A stretch of DNA of 64,000 bases, from positions 1 through 64,000 of the forward strand of contig CAWHUL010000020.1 in NCBI GenBank assembly GCA_963832365.1. Direction: 5' to 3'. Position 1 is the stretch's first letter; every line of letters starts with the position of its first letter. Of this stretch, positions 1-9,113 are shown one piece after another. The notes beneath the pieces are model-generated. The model saw only the letters and a program-made list of their open reading frames with translations, did no database searches and was not told the DNA's origin. Origin of the DNA: CAWBRT01 sp963832365. Lineage in GTDB: Bacteria > Acidobacteriota > Terriglobia > Terriglobales > Acidobacteriaceae. The position numbers and the translations under genes were made by a program.

Positions 1-284
1 TATGCTATAATGTACGGGGCGAGTTTGGGCCAGGTCGCTGCCATTGAACCTCTGCAAGCTCCGCGGAAGCGGGCTCAGTATATTTCACCCGCCCACATCT
101 TGCAGACTACACCGCCAGTGCTGAAGAAGTGCGCTGGGGGCAACCGAGTTGTTCCAGGCGGTGGCAAACGGAACGATAACCATGAGCATTGACCGGGAGT
201 TCCCGCTAGCCGCCGCTCGGGAGGCCCATGAACTGTTGAGAGGCCAGAGGTACCAAGGGTAAGCTTCTGTTGCGAGTCGATTGA
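1..284 (+). pseudogene. Quinone oxidoreductase (zinc-type alcohol dehydrogenase family), 3' fragment with frameshifts
   Basis: Reading across frames gives the C-terminal end of an NADPH:quinone oxidoreductase: a 'YFTRPHLADYTAS' segment, then 'ATELFQAVANG', then 'FPLAAAREAHELL' and a final 'KLLLRVD' before the stop at 282-284. These are the usual closing motifs of the zeta-crystallin-like medium-chain reductases. No single frame carries them. The frame changes near base 81 (one G short), near 139 (a run of five G where six are expected) and near 258 (one extra base). The 5' part lies outside the window. Three indels in under 300 bases mean either a dead gene or poor sequence at the contig edge. 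Family assignment is from motif recognition only. Confidence 0.6.
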
Positions 285-393
285 CTTGAAGGCTGAGCAC
301 CGTGCAAACGAATTCCGGCATGCGGCCACTTTACTGGAACGTATGGGTAGCTACCCGTTAGGAAACCAGAATCTTCGAGCGCTGAGGAAAGAA

Positions 394-810
394 ATGCAAA
401 AGACTGTGATTTTAGGCGTTATTGGAGTCGACGCTCACGTAGTTGGAAACAAAATTATGGCACAGGCCCTAAAGGATGCTGGGCTCAACGTTGTGAACCT
501 CGGAACATTTGTGGTTGCGGAAGATTTCATCAAGGCAGCCGTCGGGACTAACGCCGAAGCCATCATGGTTGGATCATTGTGTGGGCACGGGGAACTCGAT
601 TGCCAAGGATTCAGGGAGCGGATTGAGGCCGGCAAGGGGAGTATTCACCTGGTGCTGGGCGGAAATCTGGTGGTGGGAAAGCAAGACTGGGTGGGTGTTC
701 ACGAAAAATTTTCACAGATGGGATTCAATCGTGTCTATCCGCCAGGGATTGCCATCAAAACCGTGATCCTGGACCTTAAGAAGGATCTGGGGATCGCAGA
801 TGAAAACTGA
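394..810 (+). CDS. glmS: Glutamate mutase subunit S (B12-binding)
   Basis: Small cobalamin-binding subunit of glutamate mutase, which with subunit E interconverts L-glutamate and threo-3-methylaspartate by a radical carbon-skeleton rearrangement. The 138-residue product has the base-off/His-on cobalamin motif D13-x-H15-x-x-G18 near the N-terminus, followed by 'GSLCGHG' and 'VLGGNL', the other two conserved loops of this Rossmann-like domain. Family members are about 137 residues long, which matches. I chose ATG 394 because GAGGAAAG sits just upstream and the B12 motif then lies at the normal distance; an upstream in-frame ATG at 286 would add 36 unrelated residues. The gene overlaps the MutL-type gene by 11 bases. 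It is the only one of the three mutase genes with an intact frame. Confidence 0.9.
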   Translation: MQKTVILGVIGVDAHVVGNKIMAQALKDAGLNVVNLGTFVVAEDFIKAAVGTNAEAIMVGSLCGHGELDCQGFRERIEAGKGSIHLVLGGNLVVGKQDWVGVHEKFSQMGFNRVYPPGIAIKTVILDLKKDLGIADEN

Positions 811-2229
811 TCCAGCTCTTTTCGTCGACTTCGGCAGCACGTTCACCAAGATTGTGTTAGTAGATCTGGCGGCCGAAACCGTGCTCGGCAGGGTGCAAAC
901 TCCATCCACGGTGGAGACGGATATTACCATCGGTCTGAGGCGCGGCCTTGAGGAAATAGGGCGGATTCTAGGGGGACCTCCCACATACCATCACCAATTG
1001 GCCACAAGCAGCGCCGCCGGTGGCTTGCGGATGGTTGCCATCGGCCTGGTTCCCGATTGACGGTAGAAGCTGCCAAAGGGCAACTTTGGGTGCTGGCGCA
1101 AAGGTCGTGGGTGTCTATGCCTATCAGTTGACAGAAAAAGAGGTCCAGGAGTTGGAAAGAGCAGCTCCGGATCTCATTTTGCTGGCCGGTGGTACGGACG
1201 GTGGTGACCGGAAGACCGTAATCGGGAATGCAGATTGCCTTCGCAGAGCCTCTCTTAAGGCTCCAATCATTTATGCCGGGAATAAAGCAGCATCGGACGG
1301 AAGTGCGGGAGATATTGGCGGCCGGCAATAAAGAGGTAGTGATCACGGAAAACGTAATGCCCGAGATCGGAGTCCTCAAGGTCGAGCAGGTCCGATCCAT
1401 CATTCGCGAACTCTTCATCAAGCGGATCGTCGAAGCAAAAGGACTGAAGAATGCAGAACGCTTTATAGACAGCATCCTCATGCCCACGCCGACAGCTGTC
1501 TTGAATGCGGCTAAACTGTTGGCCGAAGGCACGCCCACTGAATCCGGTCTCGGAGAGTTGGCCATTGTGGATATTGGAGGAGCGACCACCGATATCCATT
1601 CCATCAGCTTCGGAGCCCCCACAGAACCGGGAGTAATTCAGAAAGGTCTGCCCGAGCCCTACATCAAGAGGACCGTAGAGGGTGACTTAGGAATGCGTTA
1701 CAACGCATCGACTATAGTTCAGGCGGTGGGCAAAGAGAATTTCCGAAAGCAGATGCGTGGGGCCGCGTTCGATGTGGACGCGGCGGTCGGAAAGTTGCAC
1801 CTCAGGCCGGAAAGTCTCCCTGGGTCCGAGCAGGAAACTACTTTGGATCTGGAACTTGCCCGTGCAGCAGCCCATCTGGCCATGGAAAGACATGCGGGTG
1901 TTATCGAAGTGGCTTACGGTCCGATGGGACAGTATCACATCCAGTACGGCAAAGATCTGCGTAACATCAAGACCGTGATTGGCACTGGCGGGCCGCTGGT
2001 ATTCGGGCCCGAACCAGAAGAGGTGCTGAAGGAGACGCTTTATTCCGATGCGAAACCCTTCTCGCTCAAGCCTAAGGAGCCTAACTTTTACCTAGATGAG
2101 AAATACATCCTGTATGCAATCGGTCTGATGGCTGAAGTAGAACCTGACAAGGCCTTGCGAATCGGCAAGAAATACTTGAGAAAACTAGAGCATGCAAAAG
2201 TGCAGAAGGTGAGCCCCCATGCAAATTGA
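800..2229 (+). pseudogene. glmL: MutL-type glutamate mutase-associated ATPase, three frameshifts
   Basis: Actin-fold ATPase-like protein that accompanies glutamate mutase and is thought to maintain the B12 enzyme. The N-terminus shows the phosphate-1 motif 'FVDFGSTFTK'; later come 'LLAGGTDGGD', 'IVDIGGATTD' and a 'GTGGPLV' loop, in the order expected for the family. The reading frame breaks three times: a T is missing near 1058 (after 'AIGLVPD'), an A near 1077, and a G is extra near 1301. Correcting these gives one continuous protein of about 475 residues, a normal family length. The start overlaps glmS and the end overlaps glmE, so the operon layout is intact. All three lesions are one-base changes at or near short homopolymers, so sequence error is a real alternative to decay. 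Confidence 0.8.
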
Positions 2230-3704
2230 ATTGTCGAATGAGCGGTGGAGTGATGAGTATTTCCAACAGGAGCGTGAGAAGGCGTTGGCGCTATGGCCCA
2301 CCGGGAAAGAAGTCGACCTCGAAGAAGCGATTGAGTATCATCTCAGTCTGCCGGACTCGAAAAGGTATGCCAAGGTAGTCAGACAAGCCAAGCAGGAGGG
2401 GCGCACGTTGGTGCAGCCACGTGGCGGAGTGGCTCTAATTGATGATCATATCAAGCTGCTGCGACACCTACAGGGCGAAGGTTGCGCCGATCTATTGCCG
2501 ACTACCACGGACACTTATACCAGAAACATGAAGTTCGAGGGTGCCCAGAGAGGGATTGAAGAAAGTAAGAGAGCCGGACGATCGATGCTCAACGGCCTTC
2601 CCGTGGTCAACTACGGTCCGAAGGTGGTCCGGCAAGTCGTCGAAGCGGTAGACAAGCCCATCATAGCTCTTTCGGGTACCCCGTTTCCCAGGCTGACCTC
2701 CGAGGTCGCGATTGCCGCGGGCTTCACCGCATATCTCGGCGCTGGTATTTCTTACCCCTGCTCTTATATCAAGTCCATGAAACTGGAAGATGGCATCAAG
2801 AATTACCAGTATCTGGACCGTCTTTGCTCGTACTACGCCGAGCGAGGTGTATTGATCCATCGCGAGCAACCTGGTTTCTTGACTGGGACATTAATTCCGC
2901 CCGGTATTGGCGTGGCCGTCGGTGCCCTTGAAGTGCTTCTAGCGGCTGGTCAGGGCGTGCGCCACTATAGCGTCGGTTGACGCAGAACCTGGACATTGTT
3001 CAAGACGTTGCCGGGCTGAGAGTTTATGAGGAGGTTTGCCAGCATTATCTGCGAAGGCCGGTATCGATGACATGTTCATCTCCGTGTCTACGCATCAGTG
3101 GATGCAAGCGTTCCCGCCTCACGAAGCAGAGGCATTCAGTGTTATCGTTATGGGCGCCATGATCGCCGTGCTTGGTGGTGCGACCCAAGTCATCACCAAG
3201 ACATCTCATGAGGCAATCGGTATTCCCACAATGGAGGCCAATGCCTACGGGGCACGTGCGACACGGAAAGCTATTGACATGATGCGCAAACGCCGACTGC
3301 CCATCGATGCAGAAGTTAAGCTCGAAATGGAGATGATCAAGAAAGAGGCTATGGCGATAGTCGATAAGGTCTTGGAGTTGGGTGACGGCGACGTTGCTAT
3401 AGGAGTGGTGCGAGGATTCGAGGCGGGCACGATCGATATTCCTTGGGCTCCCAACATTTACACGCGTGGAGCTGTTATTCCGGTGCGCGATGCAACGGGA
3501 GCCATACGTTACCTTCGGACCGGAAATCTGCCTTTCAGCAAGGAAATCCTCGAGTACAACGAGTCGAAGATCAAAGAGAGAGAAGAGAAGATTTCGGCCA
3601 AGGTCGACTACGAAGTGGCATGCTTCGATATTCAGGAGATCTGTAAGCCATGTGTAGATATGGAGGATCAGGCAGATGATCTCTCTCATTGCGCGGGCGC
3701 CTAG
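2219..3704 (+). pseudogene. glmE: Glutamate mutase subunit E (catalytic), two frameshifts
   Basis: Large catalytic TIM-barrel subunit of glutamate mutase. The first 253 codons carry family sequence such as 'QPRGGVALIDDHIKLL', 'PTTTDTYTRN', 'NGLPVVNYGP' and 'ALSGTPFPRL'; the next part carries 'DMFISVSTHQWMQAFP' and 'PTMEANAYGARAT'. Between them the frame shifts twice, with one T missing near 2978 (after 'YSVG') and one A missing near 3053. With both corrected the protein is about 495 residues, close to the usual 480-485. ATG 2219 is preceded by AAGGTGAG and overlaps the upstream stop by 11 bases. If the frameshifts are real the cell has no functional glutamate mutase; if they are sequencing errors the complete S-L-E locus is present. 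Confidence 0.82.
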
Positions 3705-3843
3705 GGAAGCAATTTGGGATACGTACACATCACCGGAGTACGAACAAAACAAATGACAATGGCCATCGGTTTGCGTTTGCCAGCCCTGAGCTGGTGAAGT
3801 CACTGATGAGTTCTTGAATAGAGATATGTCTCACGGAGGCTTT

Positions 3844-4950
3844 ATGAAACTAACGTTACGTGCTTGGTACCATGCTCTCCCTCTGAAGAAGCCCTATCGT
3901 TTGTCATTCGCGGTCCTGGAGAAGTTCGAAACGTTGTATATCGCGCTGGAAGGTGACGGAAGAATGGGGATTGGCGAAGTAACGCCCCTGCCCGGCTATG
4001 GTACGGAAACCATTGAGCTGGCAATCGCCGCCGTGCAGCAGGCCGCCCGCGAATTCTCGGCAGGCAAATCGATCGAGGAACTCTCGCTTGGGCTTTGCCA
4101 CAAATACCCTTTCACGGCCAGTGGTCTCGCATGCGCCTATGAGACGTGGGCTGAAGGCCAAGCGGCGGCCTTCGACGCTCCTCTCGCTTCCAGTATTCCA
4201 CTTGCCGCGCTTTGCCCCGGCGACACCCCGGCCGCGATCGCGGCTGAAGCTCGGCGGTTGCTCGATTCCGGGGTAACTGTGCTGAAGCTCAAAGCTGGAC
4301 GCGCGCCAGAGCTGGAGGAGTCTCTCGTTCGCGCCGTGGCCAAGGAACTACCGCCGGGTACGACTTTGCCCGGGACTCTGCGGCTGGACGCCAACCAAGC
4401 ATATAACCCGAAGGATGCCCTCGATCTGTGCCGGCGCCTCGAGGACCTGGGCCAGATAGGCCTGCTGGAGCAGCCTTTCAATATCGAGATGTGGTCGGAG
4501 TGCGCTCGGCTCACGTCTGCCACCACCTTCCCCATCATGCTCGACGAGTCGATCTGCGAGAAAGAAGATATCCGTCGCGCCCAGGAAGTCGGTGCCAAGT
4601 GGATCAAGCTCAAATTATGCAAGCACCCGGGGCTGGCCGCCACGGCCGCCATGATCGCGGAAGCTAATGGACGCGGGTTTAGATTAGTCTTTGGCAACGG
4701 CGTGCAGACGGCCTTGGGGAACCATTTGGAGAATCGCGTTCACCTGCTGACTAAGCTGCCCACCGCGACCGAGGCCAATGGCTTCGCGAAAGTCAAGGAC
4801 CATCCGTTCGCCAGCCGGCTCAATATCGCAGGGGGCAACGTGGTCGATCAGGGCCTCAGCATCACAGTAAACGGGTTGGCCACCGGTCGTCTCGTGGCCG
4901 AAGGAGTTGTCTCAGGGGTCCGACAAACATCCCTAGGCGCAAGCTCCTGA
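3844..4950 (+). CDS. Enolase-superfamily enzyme, mandelate racemase/muconate lactonizing type
   Basis: A 368-residue two-domain enolase-superfamily protein. A capping domain comes first, then the barrel with the K-x-K pair ('VLKLKAG', roughly residue 150), metal ligands in 'LRLDANQ', 'LLEQPF' and 'MLDESI', and a final 'KLKLCK' lysine. These residues define the muconate-lactonizing subgroup (cycloisomerases, dipeptide epimerases, o-succinylbenzoate synthases), which abstract a proton alpha to a carboxylate. ATG 3844 follows a clear GGAGG. Its place after glutamate mutase invites a methylaspartate ammonia-lyase assignment, because that enzyme is in the same superfamily, but the K-x-K arrangement argues against it. 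Actual substrate is unknown; an amino acid derivative would fit the context. Confidence 0.8.
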   Translation: MKLTLRAWYHALPLKKPYRLSFAVLEKFETLYIALEGDGRMGIGEVTPLPGYGTETIELAIAAVQQAAREFSAGKSIEELSLGLCHKYPFTASGLACAYETWAEGQAAAFDAPLASSIPLAALCPGDTPAAIAAEARRLLDSGVTVLKLKAGRAPELEESLVRAVAKELPPGTTLPGTLRLDANQAYNPKDALDLCRRLEDLGQIGLLEQPFNIEMWSECARLTSATTFPIMLDESICEKEDIRRAQEVGAKWIKLKLCKHPGLAATAAMIAEANGRGFRLVFGNGVQTALGNHLENRVHLLTKLPTATEANGFAKVKDHPFASRLNIAGGNVVDQGLSITVNGLATGRLVAEGVVSGVRQTSLGASS

Positions 4951-4992
4951 CAGGCTCGTTTGGCAACGAAGTAAAAGTTCAAGGAGACTAAT

Positions 4993-5472
4993 ATGGAAGA
5001 ACAGAAATTTCAAAGATATCTGTCAGAGGCCGCCGAATTCCACAAGAATGGATATAGCTGCGCCGAGTCTGTCTTGCATACCTTTCGCGACAAGCTTCCC
5101 TTTGCCCTCAGCAACGAAACCATGAGAATTGCGACCTGTTTCGGCGGACAGGCTGTTGGAGAATCGGGTTTCTGCGGCGCCTTTACCGGTTCCATCATGG
5201 TGCTTAGCCTGCTGGTCGGACGCAGCAGTGCACAGGAAAGTAAGGAAACGGCCCAAACCTATTCACGCGAGTTTGGCACACGCTTCGTCAACCAATTCGG
5301 CTCGAACGCCTGCAAGCCGCTACAAATTCATGTATACGGCTCGCCAGAGCAAAAGGCTAACTGCAGAAGGATCACTTCTACTGCTGCCTGCATGATGGCT
5401 GAGTTCTTGGCGGAGAAGAATCTATTACCTGCTCCAGCCGTTGACGGGCAAAGTCCAGAGAGTAAACGATGA
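4993..5472 (+). CDS. C_GCAxxG_C_C family putative redox protein
   Basis: A 159-residue cysteine-rich protein of the C_GCAxxG_C_C family. The characteristic start 'GYSCAESVL' lies near residue 20, followed by 'CFGGQAVGESGFCGAF' and further cysteines in 'NACKPL', 'KANCRR' and 'TAACMM'. Such proteins are small helical proteins of unresolved biochemistry, often beside redox enzymes and transporters, and are presumed to bind metal or act through thiols. AAGGAG stands upstream of the ATG. Its stop codon overlaps the start of the following luciferase-like gene (ATGA), which implies translational coupling of the two. Confidence 0.8.
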   Translation: MEEQKFQRYLSEAAEFHKNGYSCAESVLHTFRDKLPFALSNETMRIATCFGGQAVGESGFCGAFTGSIMVLSLLVGRSSAQESKETAQTYSREFGTRFVNQFGSNACKPLQIHVYGSPEQKANCRRITSTAACMMAEFLAEKNLLPAPAVDGQSPESKR

Positions 5473-6455
5473 AATTCGGAGTCAGATTGGCTGTTCAAGG
5501 TGAGATGGGCGCCCGCGGGCAGGGTTGGGATTATACCCGCGGTATGGCCCTGGAGGCTGAAGCACTTGGCTTCGATTCCCTCTGGCTGCCAGATCACATA
5601 ATCAACGCGCACATGAGTAAGCAGACTCCTATGCTAGAGAACTGGACCGTTCTGTGCGCTCTGGCAGCACTTACAAAAAGAGTTACCTTTGCGGGGCACA
5701 CCTTCAACAATTCACTCCGCCATCCTGCCGTTATGGCAAAGATGGCGGCTACCTTCGATGTGATGTTTGAGGGCCGGCTAATCTATTCTCTAGGGTCCGC
5801 CTGGTTTCGCGAGGAGAGCACGAGTTACGGCCTACCTTGGGACGAGCACGATGATCGTGTCGCTCGACTGCGCGAAGCCCTCATCATCGCAAAACGCTTG
5901 TGGACAGAACCAGAGGTGACATTTAAAGGCTCGTTCTATGAGATCGAGCGCGCGTCTCTGAATCCTAAGCCGGTCCAAAAACCGTATATTCCTATCTGGG
6001 TTCCCGGAGATTCTGAGGCGACACGCCGGCTTGTTGCAGAATTCGCGGACTGCTGGCTTGTCTATTCAAAGCCGCCGGAGGTTATCGCTGCTTGGTCAGA
6101 AGACATGCAACGCCGTCTCAGTGGGCGGCGTATGCCGATTGCGGTTTCGGCCGTCTGCCTGGCAGGCCTGCCAGCGGAAGATGTAACCCGCTGGAGTCAC
6201 TTATACGCCCAAGAGCGCAAACACCGGTTTGCGGTGCCGCCTACGCCGGAGGACGTATTGAACGAAAATCTATGGGGTTCGCCCGATCGCTGCATTCAGC
6301 GGATTCGAGAGTGGCAAGCTTCGGGCGTGACACACTTGATTATTCAACCAATTCCACCGCTGGACGGCATGCGCTTTTTTGCCCGCGAGATCATGCCTGC
6401 CCTGAAGCGGGACGCGAATACCAAAGCTGCTGATCTTTGCTTGCCATCCTCATAA
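5469..6455 (+). CDS. Luciferase-like (LLM class) flavin-dependent oxidoreductase
   Basis: A 328-residue protein of the bacterial luciferase-like family, TIM-barrel enzymes that use FMN or F420. The N-terminus has 'EAEALGFDSLWLPDH', the usual first barrel strand and helix; 'LGSAWFREE' and 'YGLPWDEHDDRVARL' in the middle are typical of the subgroup annotated as F420-dependent LLM oxidoreductases; 'YIPIWVPGDSE' follows. The gene overlaps the preceding C_GCAxxG_C_C gene by four bases. Whether the cofactor is FMN or F420 cannot be read from the sequence, and no substrate is implied by the neighbours. It is the last intact gene before IS debris. Confidence 0.82.
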   Translation: MKFGVRLAVQGEMGARGQGWDYTRGMALEAEALGFDSLWLPDHIINAHMSKQTPMLENWTVLCALAALTKRVTFAGHTFNNSLRHPAVMAKMAATFDVMFEGRLIYSLGSAWFREESTSYGLPWDEHDDRVARLREALIIAKRLWTEPEVTFKGSFYEIERASLNPKPVQKPYIPIWVPGDSEATRRLVAEFADCWLVYSKPPEVIAAWSEDMQRRLSGRRMPIAVSAVCLAGLPAEDVTRWSHLYAQERKHRFAVPPTPEDVLNENLWGSPDRCIQRIREWQASGVTHLIIQPIPPLDGMRFFAREIMPALKRDANTKAADLCLPSS

Positions 6456-6536
6456 TCTCGAACGCCGATGATTGGAGGTGACCGGCGAATTGTACGGTGG
6501 ACAAGAGAGAGACACAGTTACGAGAGGAGCTGGAAA

Positions 6537-7372
6537 ATGGCGCGGGAGCAATACACGCCGGAGCGGTGATCATCGGGAAACTCCGTCAGGTAGAGCTAGC
6601 AGGTTGAGCAGCGGCCGGAACAGTACGCAAGCCTGCCGAGCGGCGGGCATCGTAGCACACGTATGATCGCTGGCGGAAGGAATACGGTGGGTTAAGGCTC
6701 GAACAGGCGAAGCGGATGAAGACTCTGGAGAAGGAAAACACACGGCTGCGCCACGTGGTCGCGGAGTTATCGCTGGAGAAACAGATTCTAAAGGACGCGG
6801 CGAAGGGAAACTTCTACAACCGTTGCGCGGTCGAACATCGCTCGCCAGCAGTATGGAGTATCCGAGCGGCATGCATGCCGGCTGTTGGGGCAGTGGAGAG
6901 GGACGCAGCGATACGGACCACGACGCAGCGCGACGATTGGAAGATGCGCTGACACGAGGGATCACAGAGCTGGCCAGCCAATATGGCCGTTATGGCCATC
7001 GCCGGATCACGGCGTTGGAGCAATGGGCGGGCTGGAAGTGGTACGGGAGCGGGAGCAGCGAATCTGGCGGCGGGAAGGGTTGCGCGTGCCTGAGAAACAG
7101 AAACCGCGTGGGAGGCTGTGGTCGAACGACGGCTCCTGCGTGCGGCATCGACCGGAACATTGGAACCACGTGTGGAGCGACGCCTTCGTCAGCCGCTTTG
7201 CGCAGGACGGACGGACGTTGCGGGTGCTGACGCTGATTGACGAGTTCACGCGCCAGTGCCTGGCACTGCGGGTCGCTCGACGGCTGAAGAGCTACGACCT
7301 GATCGAGACGCTGGCCGACGTGATGCTGATCCACGGAGTGCCGGAGCACATACGATCCGAAAATGCGCCTGA
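6537..7372 (+). mobile_element. Degenerate IS3-family insertion sequence (orfA and truncated orfB)
   Basis: Conceptual translation in shifting frames recovers IS3 OrfA: 'MAREQYTPE' at 6537, 'CRAAGI', 'RWRKEYGGLRLEQAKRMK' around 6670-6715, then the leucine-zipper part 'LEKENTRLRHVVAELSLEKQ' and 'ILKDAAKGNF'. OrfB follows with 'GRYGHRRITAL', 'RIWRREGLRVP', a DDE-domain stretch 'VLTLIDEFTRQCLAL' and 'HGVPEHIRSENAPE', where an active IS3 enzyme normally has D-N-G-P-E. The catalytic second Asp is thus altered to Glu and the C-terminus with the final Glu is missing. Several in-frame stops occur. I did not find convincing terminal inverted repeats. This is a dead remnant. Confidence 0.75.
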
Positions 7373-7389
7373 GCCGCAGCCAAGAACTT

Positions 7390-7560
7390 ACGAAAATGAT
7401 CATCGCCGCTAGGAGCCAAGACGTTGTTGACATCGAACCTGGGAGCTGGGGTAACCTGCTCGGCGACAGTGCCGCCGTCACGGCCATGCTGGACCGCCAG
7501 CTACATCACGGACACGTTCTCAAGTGCGTGACACGCAGCTGGCGAACTCAAACCGACTCA
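7390..7560 (+). mobile_element. IS21 IstB-type ATPase, C-terminal remnant
   Basis: One frame reads 'SWGNLLGDSAAVTAMLDRQL' followed by 'HHGHVLKC' and 'RSWRTQ'. This is the closing sequence of IS21-family IstB helper ATPases, which often end in a LLHHGHVLKC-x-x-x-SWR stretch. Only about 45 codons are recognisable and there is no istA or Walker motif. It abuts the IS3 remnant, so an IS21 element probably landed in or next to the IS3 copy and both have decayed. Confidence 0.6.
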
Positions 7561-8092
7561 GCGCGAAGGAGGCCCAATGACAGAAAGCGAACAATAAGGA
7601 GGCCGGGCAAAAGCAACGCGGCAACGTCGCGTTTCATGATCCAAGGGCCTCTACAACGGATCATCACCAAAAGAATGGCGACAGAAACACGAAACCCTTT
7701 GCAGAGTCAGCAATCACGCTCACCTGCAAAGGGTCTCAATCGCCGATTCCTTCGGAGCCAGCCCCGCGTCTTCGGCCCTGGATGGTTCCGCCAGGCGCGA
7801 CCCCGGCGGGAACAGCATTAACTTAACACGTCACCGCGTACATCAAATCCTGCCTTGTCAAACTCGACTTCGGTAGGGTAGAACAAAACCGGTCTTAGGC
7901 CACTCTCCATGGCCGGAATTGAGACGTCCACGCATGGCCGGTTTTGAACGACCAGCGAGAACCCAGCATCAACAAACCTGACGCCTCCATCGCGCTGTTG
8001 GCGATTCGCGCAATAAGGAGAGAGTGCTGCTACGCTGACCCTGCCCTGGTCGAGGCAGTGGTGCACAACTAAGAATCTTGGCGGGCAGGTAA
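7561..8092. other. Gene-poor stretch after IS debris
   Basis: I see no convincing coding sequence here. Short open frames exist on both strands but none shows recognisable motifs or a good ribosome binding site. It probably contains further IS-derived or decayed sequence. Confidence 0.4.
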
Positions 8093-8830
8093 ATGAACAC
8101 GGAAACCCTGATGGACGAAGTTGTCAAACTGGCAGGCGGGGGCCGGGTCGATTCCTTGCTTCCTTTAAAGGTTTTAGAGCGACAAAAGAATGCCGACTAC
8201 GTGTTCCAGAGCGACTATGTCATCGCAGAACTCAAGAGCCTGCAGCGTGAAATCTTTACGTGGGAGTGCGTACAGAAGCTAAACGTCCTGCTCCAAAGCT
8301 GGAGTGCCAGGCACCTTATCCGTGGCGTATACGGCCGGGTACAAGTGAGCTTTCGGCAGCTGCCAGTACTCTGCCAGCAGGAATTGTTCCAATTGCTGGC
8401 AGCTCCTCTGCAAAACCATGTTATTGCGGCTGCCAACAGGCAGATTCGGGAAACGAAGGATACGCTCGGCATGCCGGATGCAAAGGGAGTGCTTATTCTG
8501 GCTAACGACGGAGCCGATCTTGATCCTTATAACCTTATTGCCTTTGTCACCGGAATCCTGAAGAAGCGACACCCCGACGGCTCGCTTCAGTACTCGTCGA
8601 TTGACGGGGCCTCGTTTTTTTCCCTGACCAAACTGGTTTCAGCTCCGGCCTCACCCACTCCCATGTTTTTCTGGTTCAATGGCCTCCGCGACCAAGCCAA
8701 TAAGGACCTCGGCGATTTTCTTGACCGGCTGGAAGCCAGCCTTTACAAGTACCTATCGCAGCGCTTGGGGGTTGAAGTTCCGCGTATCCAGATGTCGCAC
8801 GAAGAGGTCGAGAAGCTGAAATACTCCTGA
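8093..8830 (+). CDS. Hypothetical protein with a possible PD-(D/E)xK-like motif
   Basis: A 245-residue protein I cannot assign to a named family. The frame is intact and the composition is that of a soluble protein. Residues 35-50 read 'ADYVFQSDYVIAELKSLQ', a hydrophobic strand ending in E-L-K that resembles the core of PD-(D/E)xK nucleases; a central segment 'KGVLILANDGADLDPYNLI' looks like a buried strand followed by an acidic loop, and 'SPTPMFFWFN' is another strand. It ends with a basic, charged tail. The start ATG 8093 has GGCAGG upstream. It stands alone between IS and phage-like debris, which would suit a mobile-element or defence cargo gene, but this is inference. Confidence 0.5.
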   Translation: MNTETLMDEVVKLAGGGRVDSLLPLKVLERQKNADYVFQSDYVIAELKSLQREIFTWECVQKLNVLLQSWSARHLIRGVYGRVQVSFRQLPVLCQQELFQLLAAPLQNHVIAAANRQIRETKDTLGMPDAKGVLILANDGADLDPYNLIAFVTGILKKRHPDGSLQYSSIDGASFFSLTKLVSAPASPTPMFFWFNGLRDQANKDLGDFLDRLEASLYKYLSQRLGVEVPRIQMSHEEVEKLKYS

Positions 8831-9113
8831 AGACTCACTACTGAAAGGATATTTGTAGACCCGCCAACTACGCCCGCCTTTTGCCCGCTTGCTGCAAATC
8901 TTAGGTAGTGCTTTCAAATTTAATCAAATTCAGTTTAGTAGCCTCAATCGTGCCGCTGTGGGGAGAATAGTAGGCTTGGTAAAATTCAAACTCAGTGCGC
9001 TTTTCCTTGCGACATTTTTCTTCGATAATCCGCAGGACTGTGCTCATATACTCATTATCTCCAAAACGGCTCCCTCGTCAAGGGGAAACTGGGAATCAGT
9101 GCAATTATGTTGA
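8831..9113. other. Intergenic stretch, no feature recognised
   Basis: AT-richer than its surroundings with no supported gene. A 74-codon open frame at 8889-9113 has no recognisable motif, and I do not call it. Confidence 0.4.

Noticed and set aside
924..1622. A 232-codon minus-strand open frame over glmL
   Set aside because: glmL has clear actin-like ATPase motifs on the plus strand despite the frameshifts; the minus frame shows none.
3844..4950. Methylaspartate ammonia-lyase
   Set aside because: The position after glutamate mutase fits, but the catalytic residues are those of the K-x-K muconate-lactonizing subgroup.
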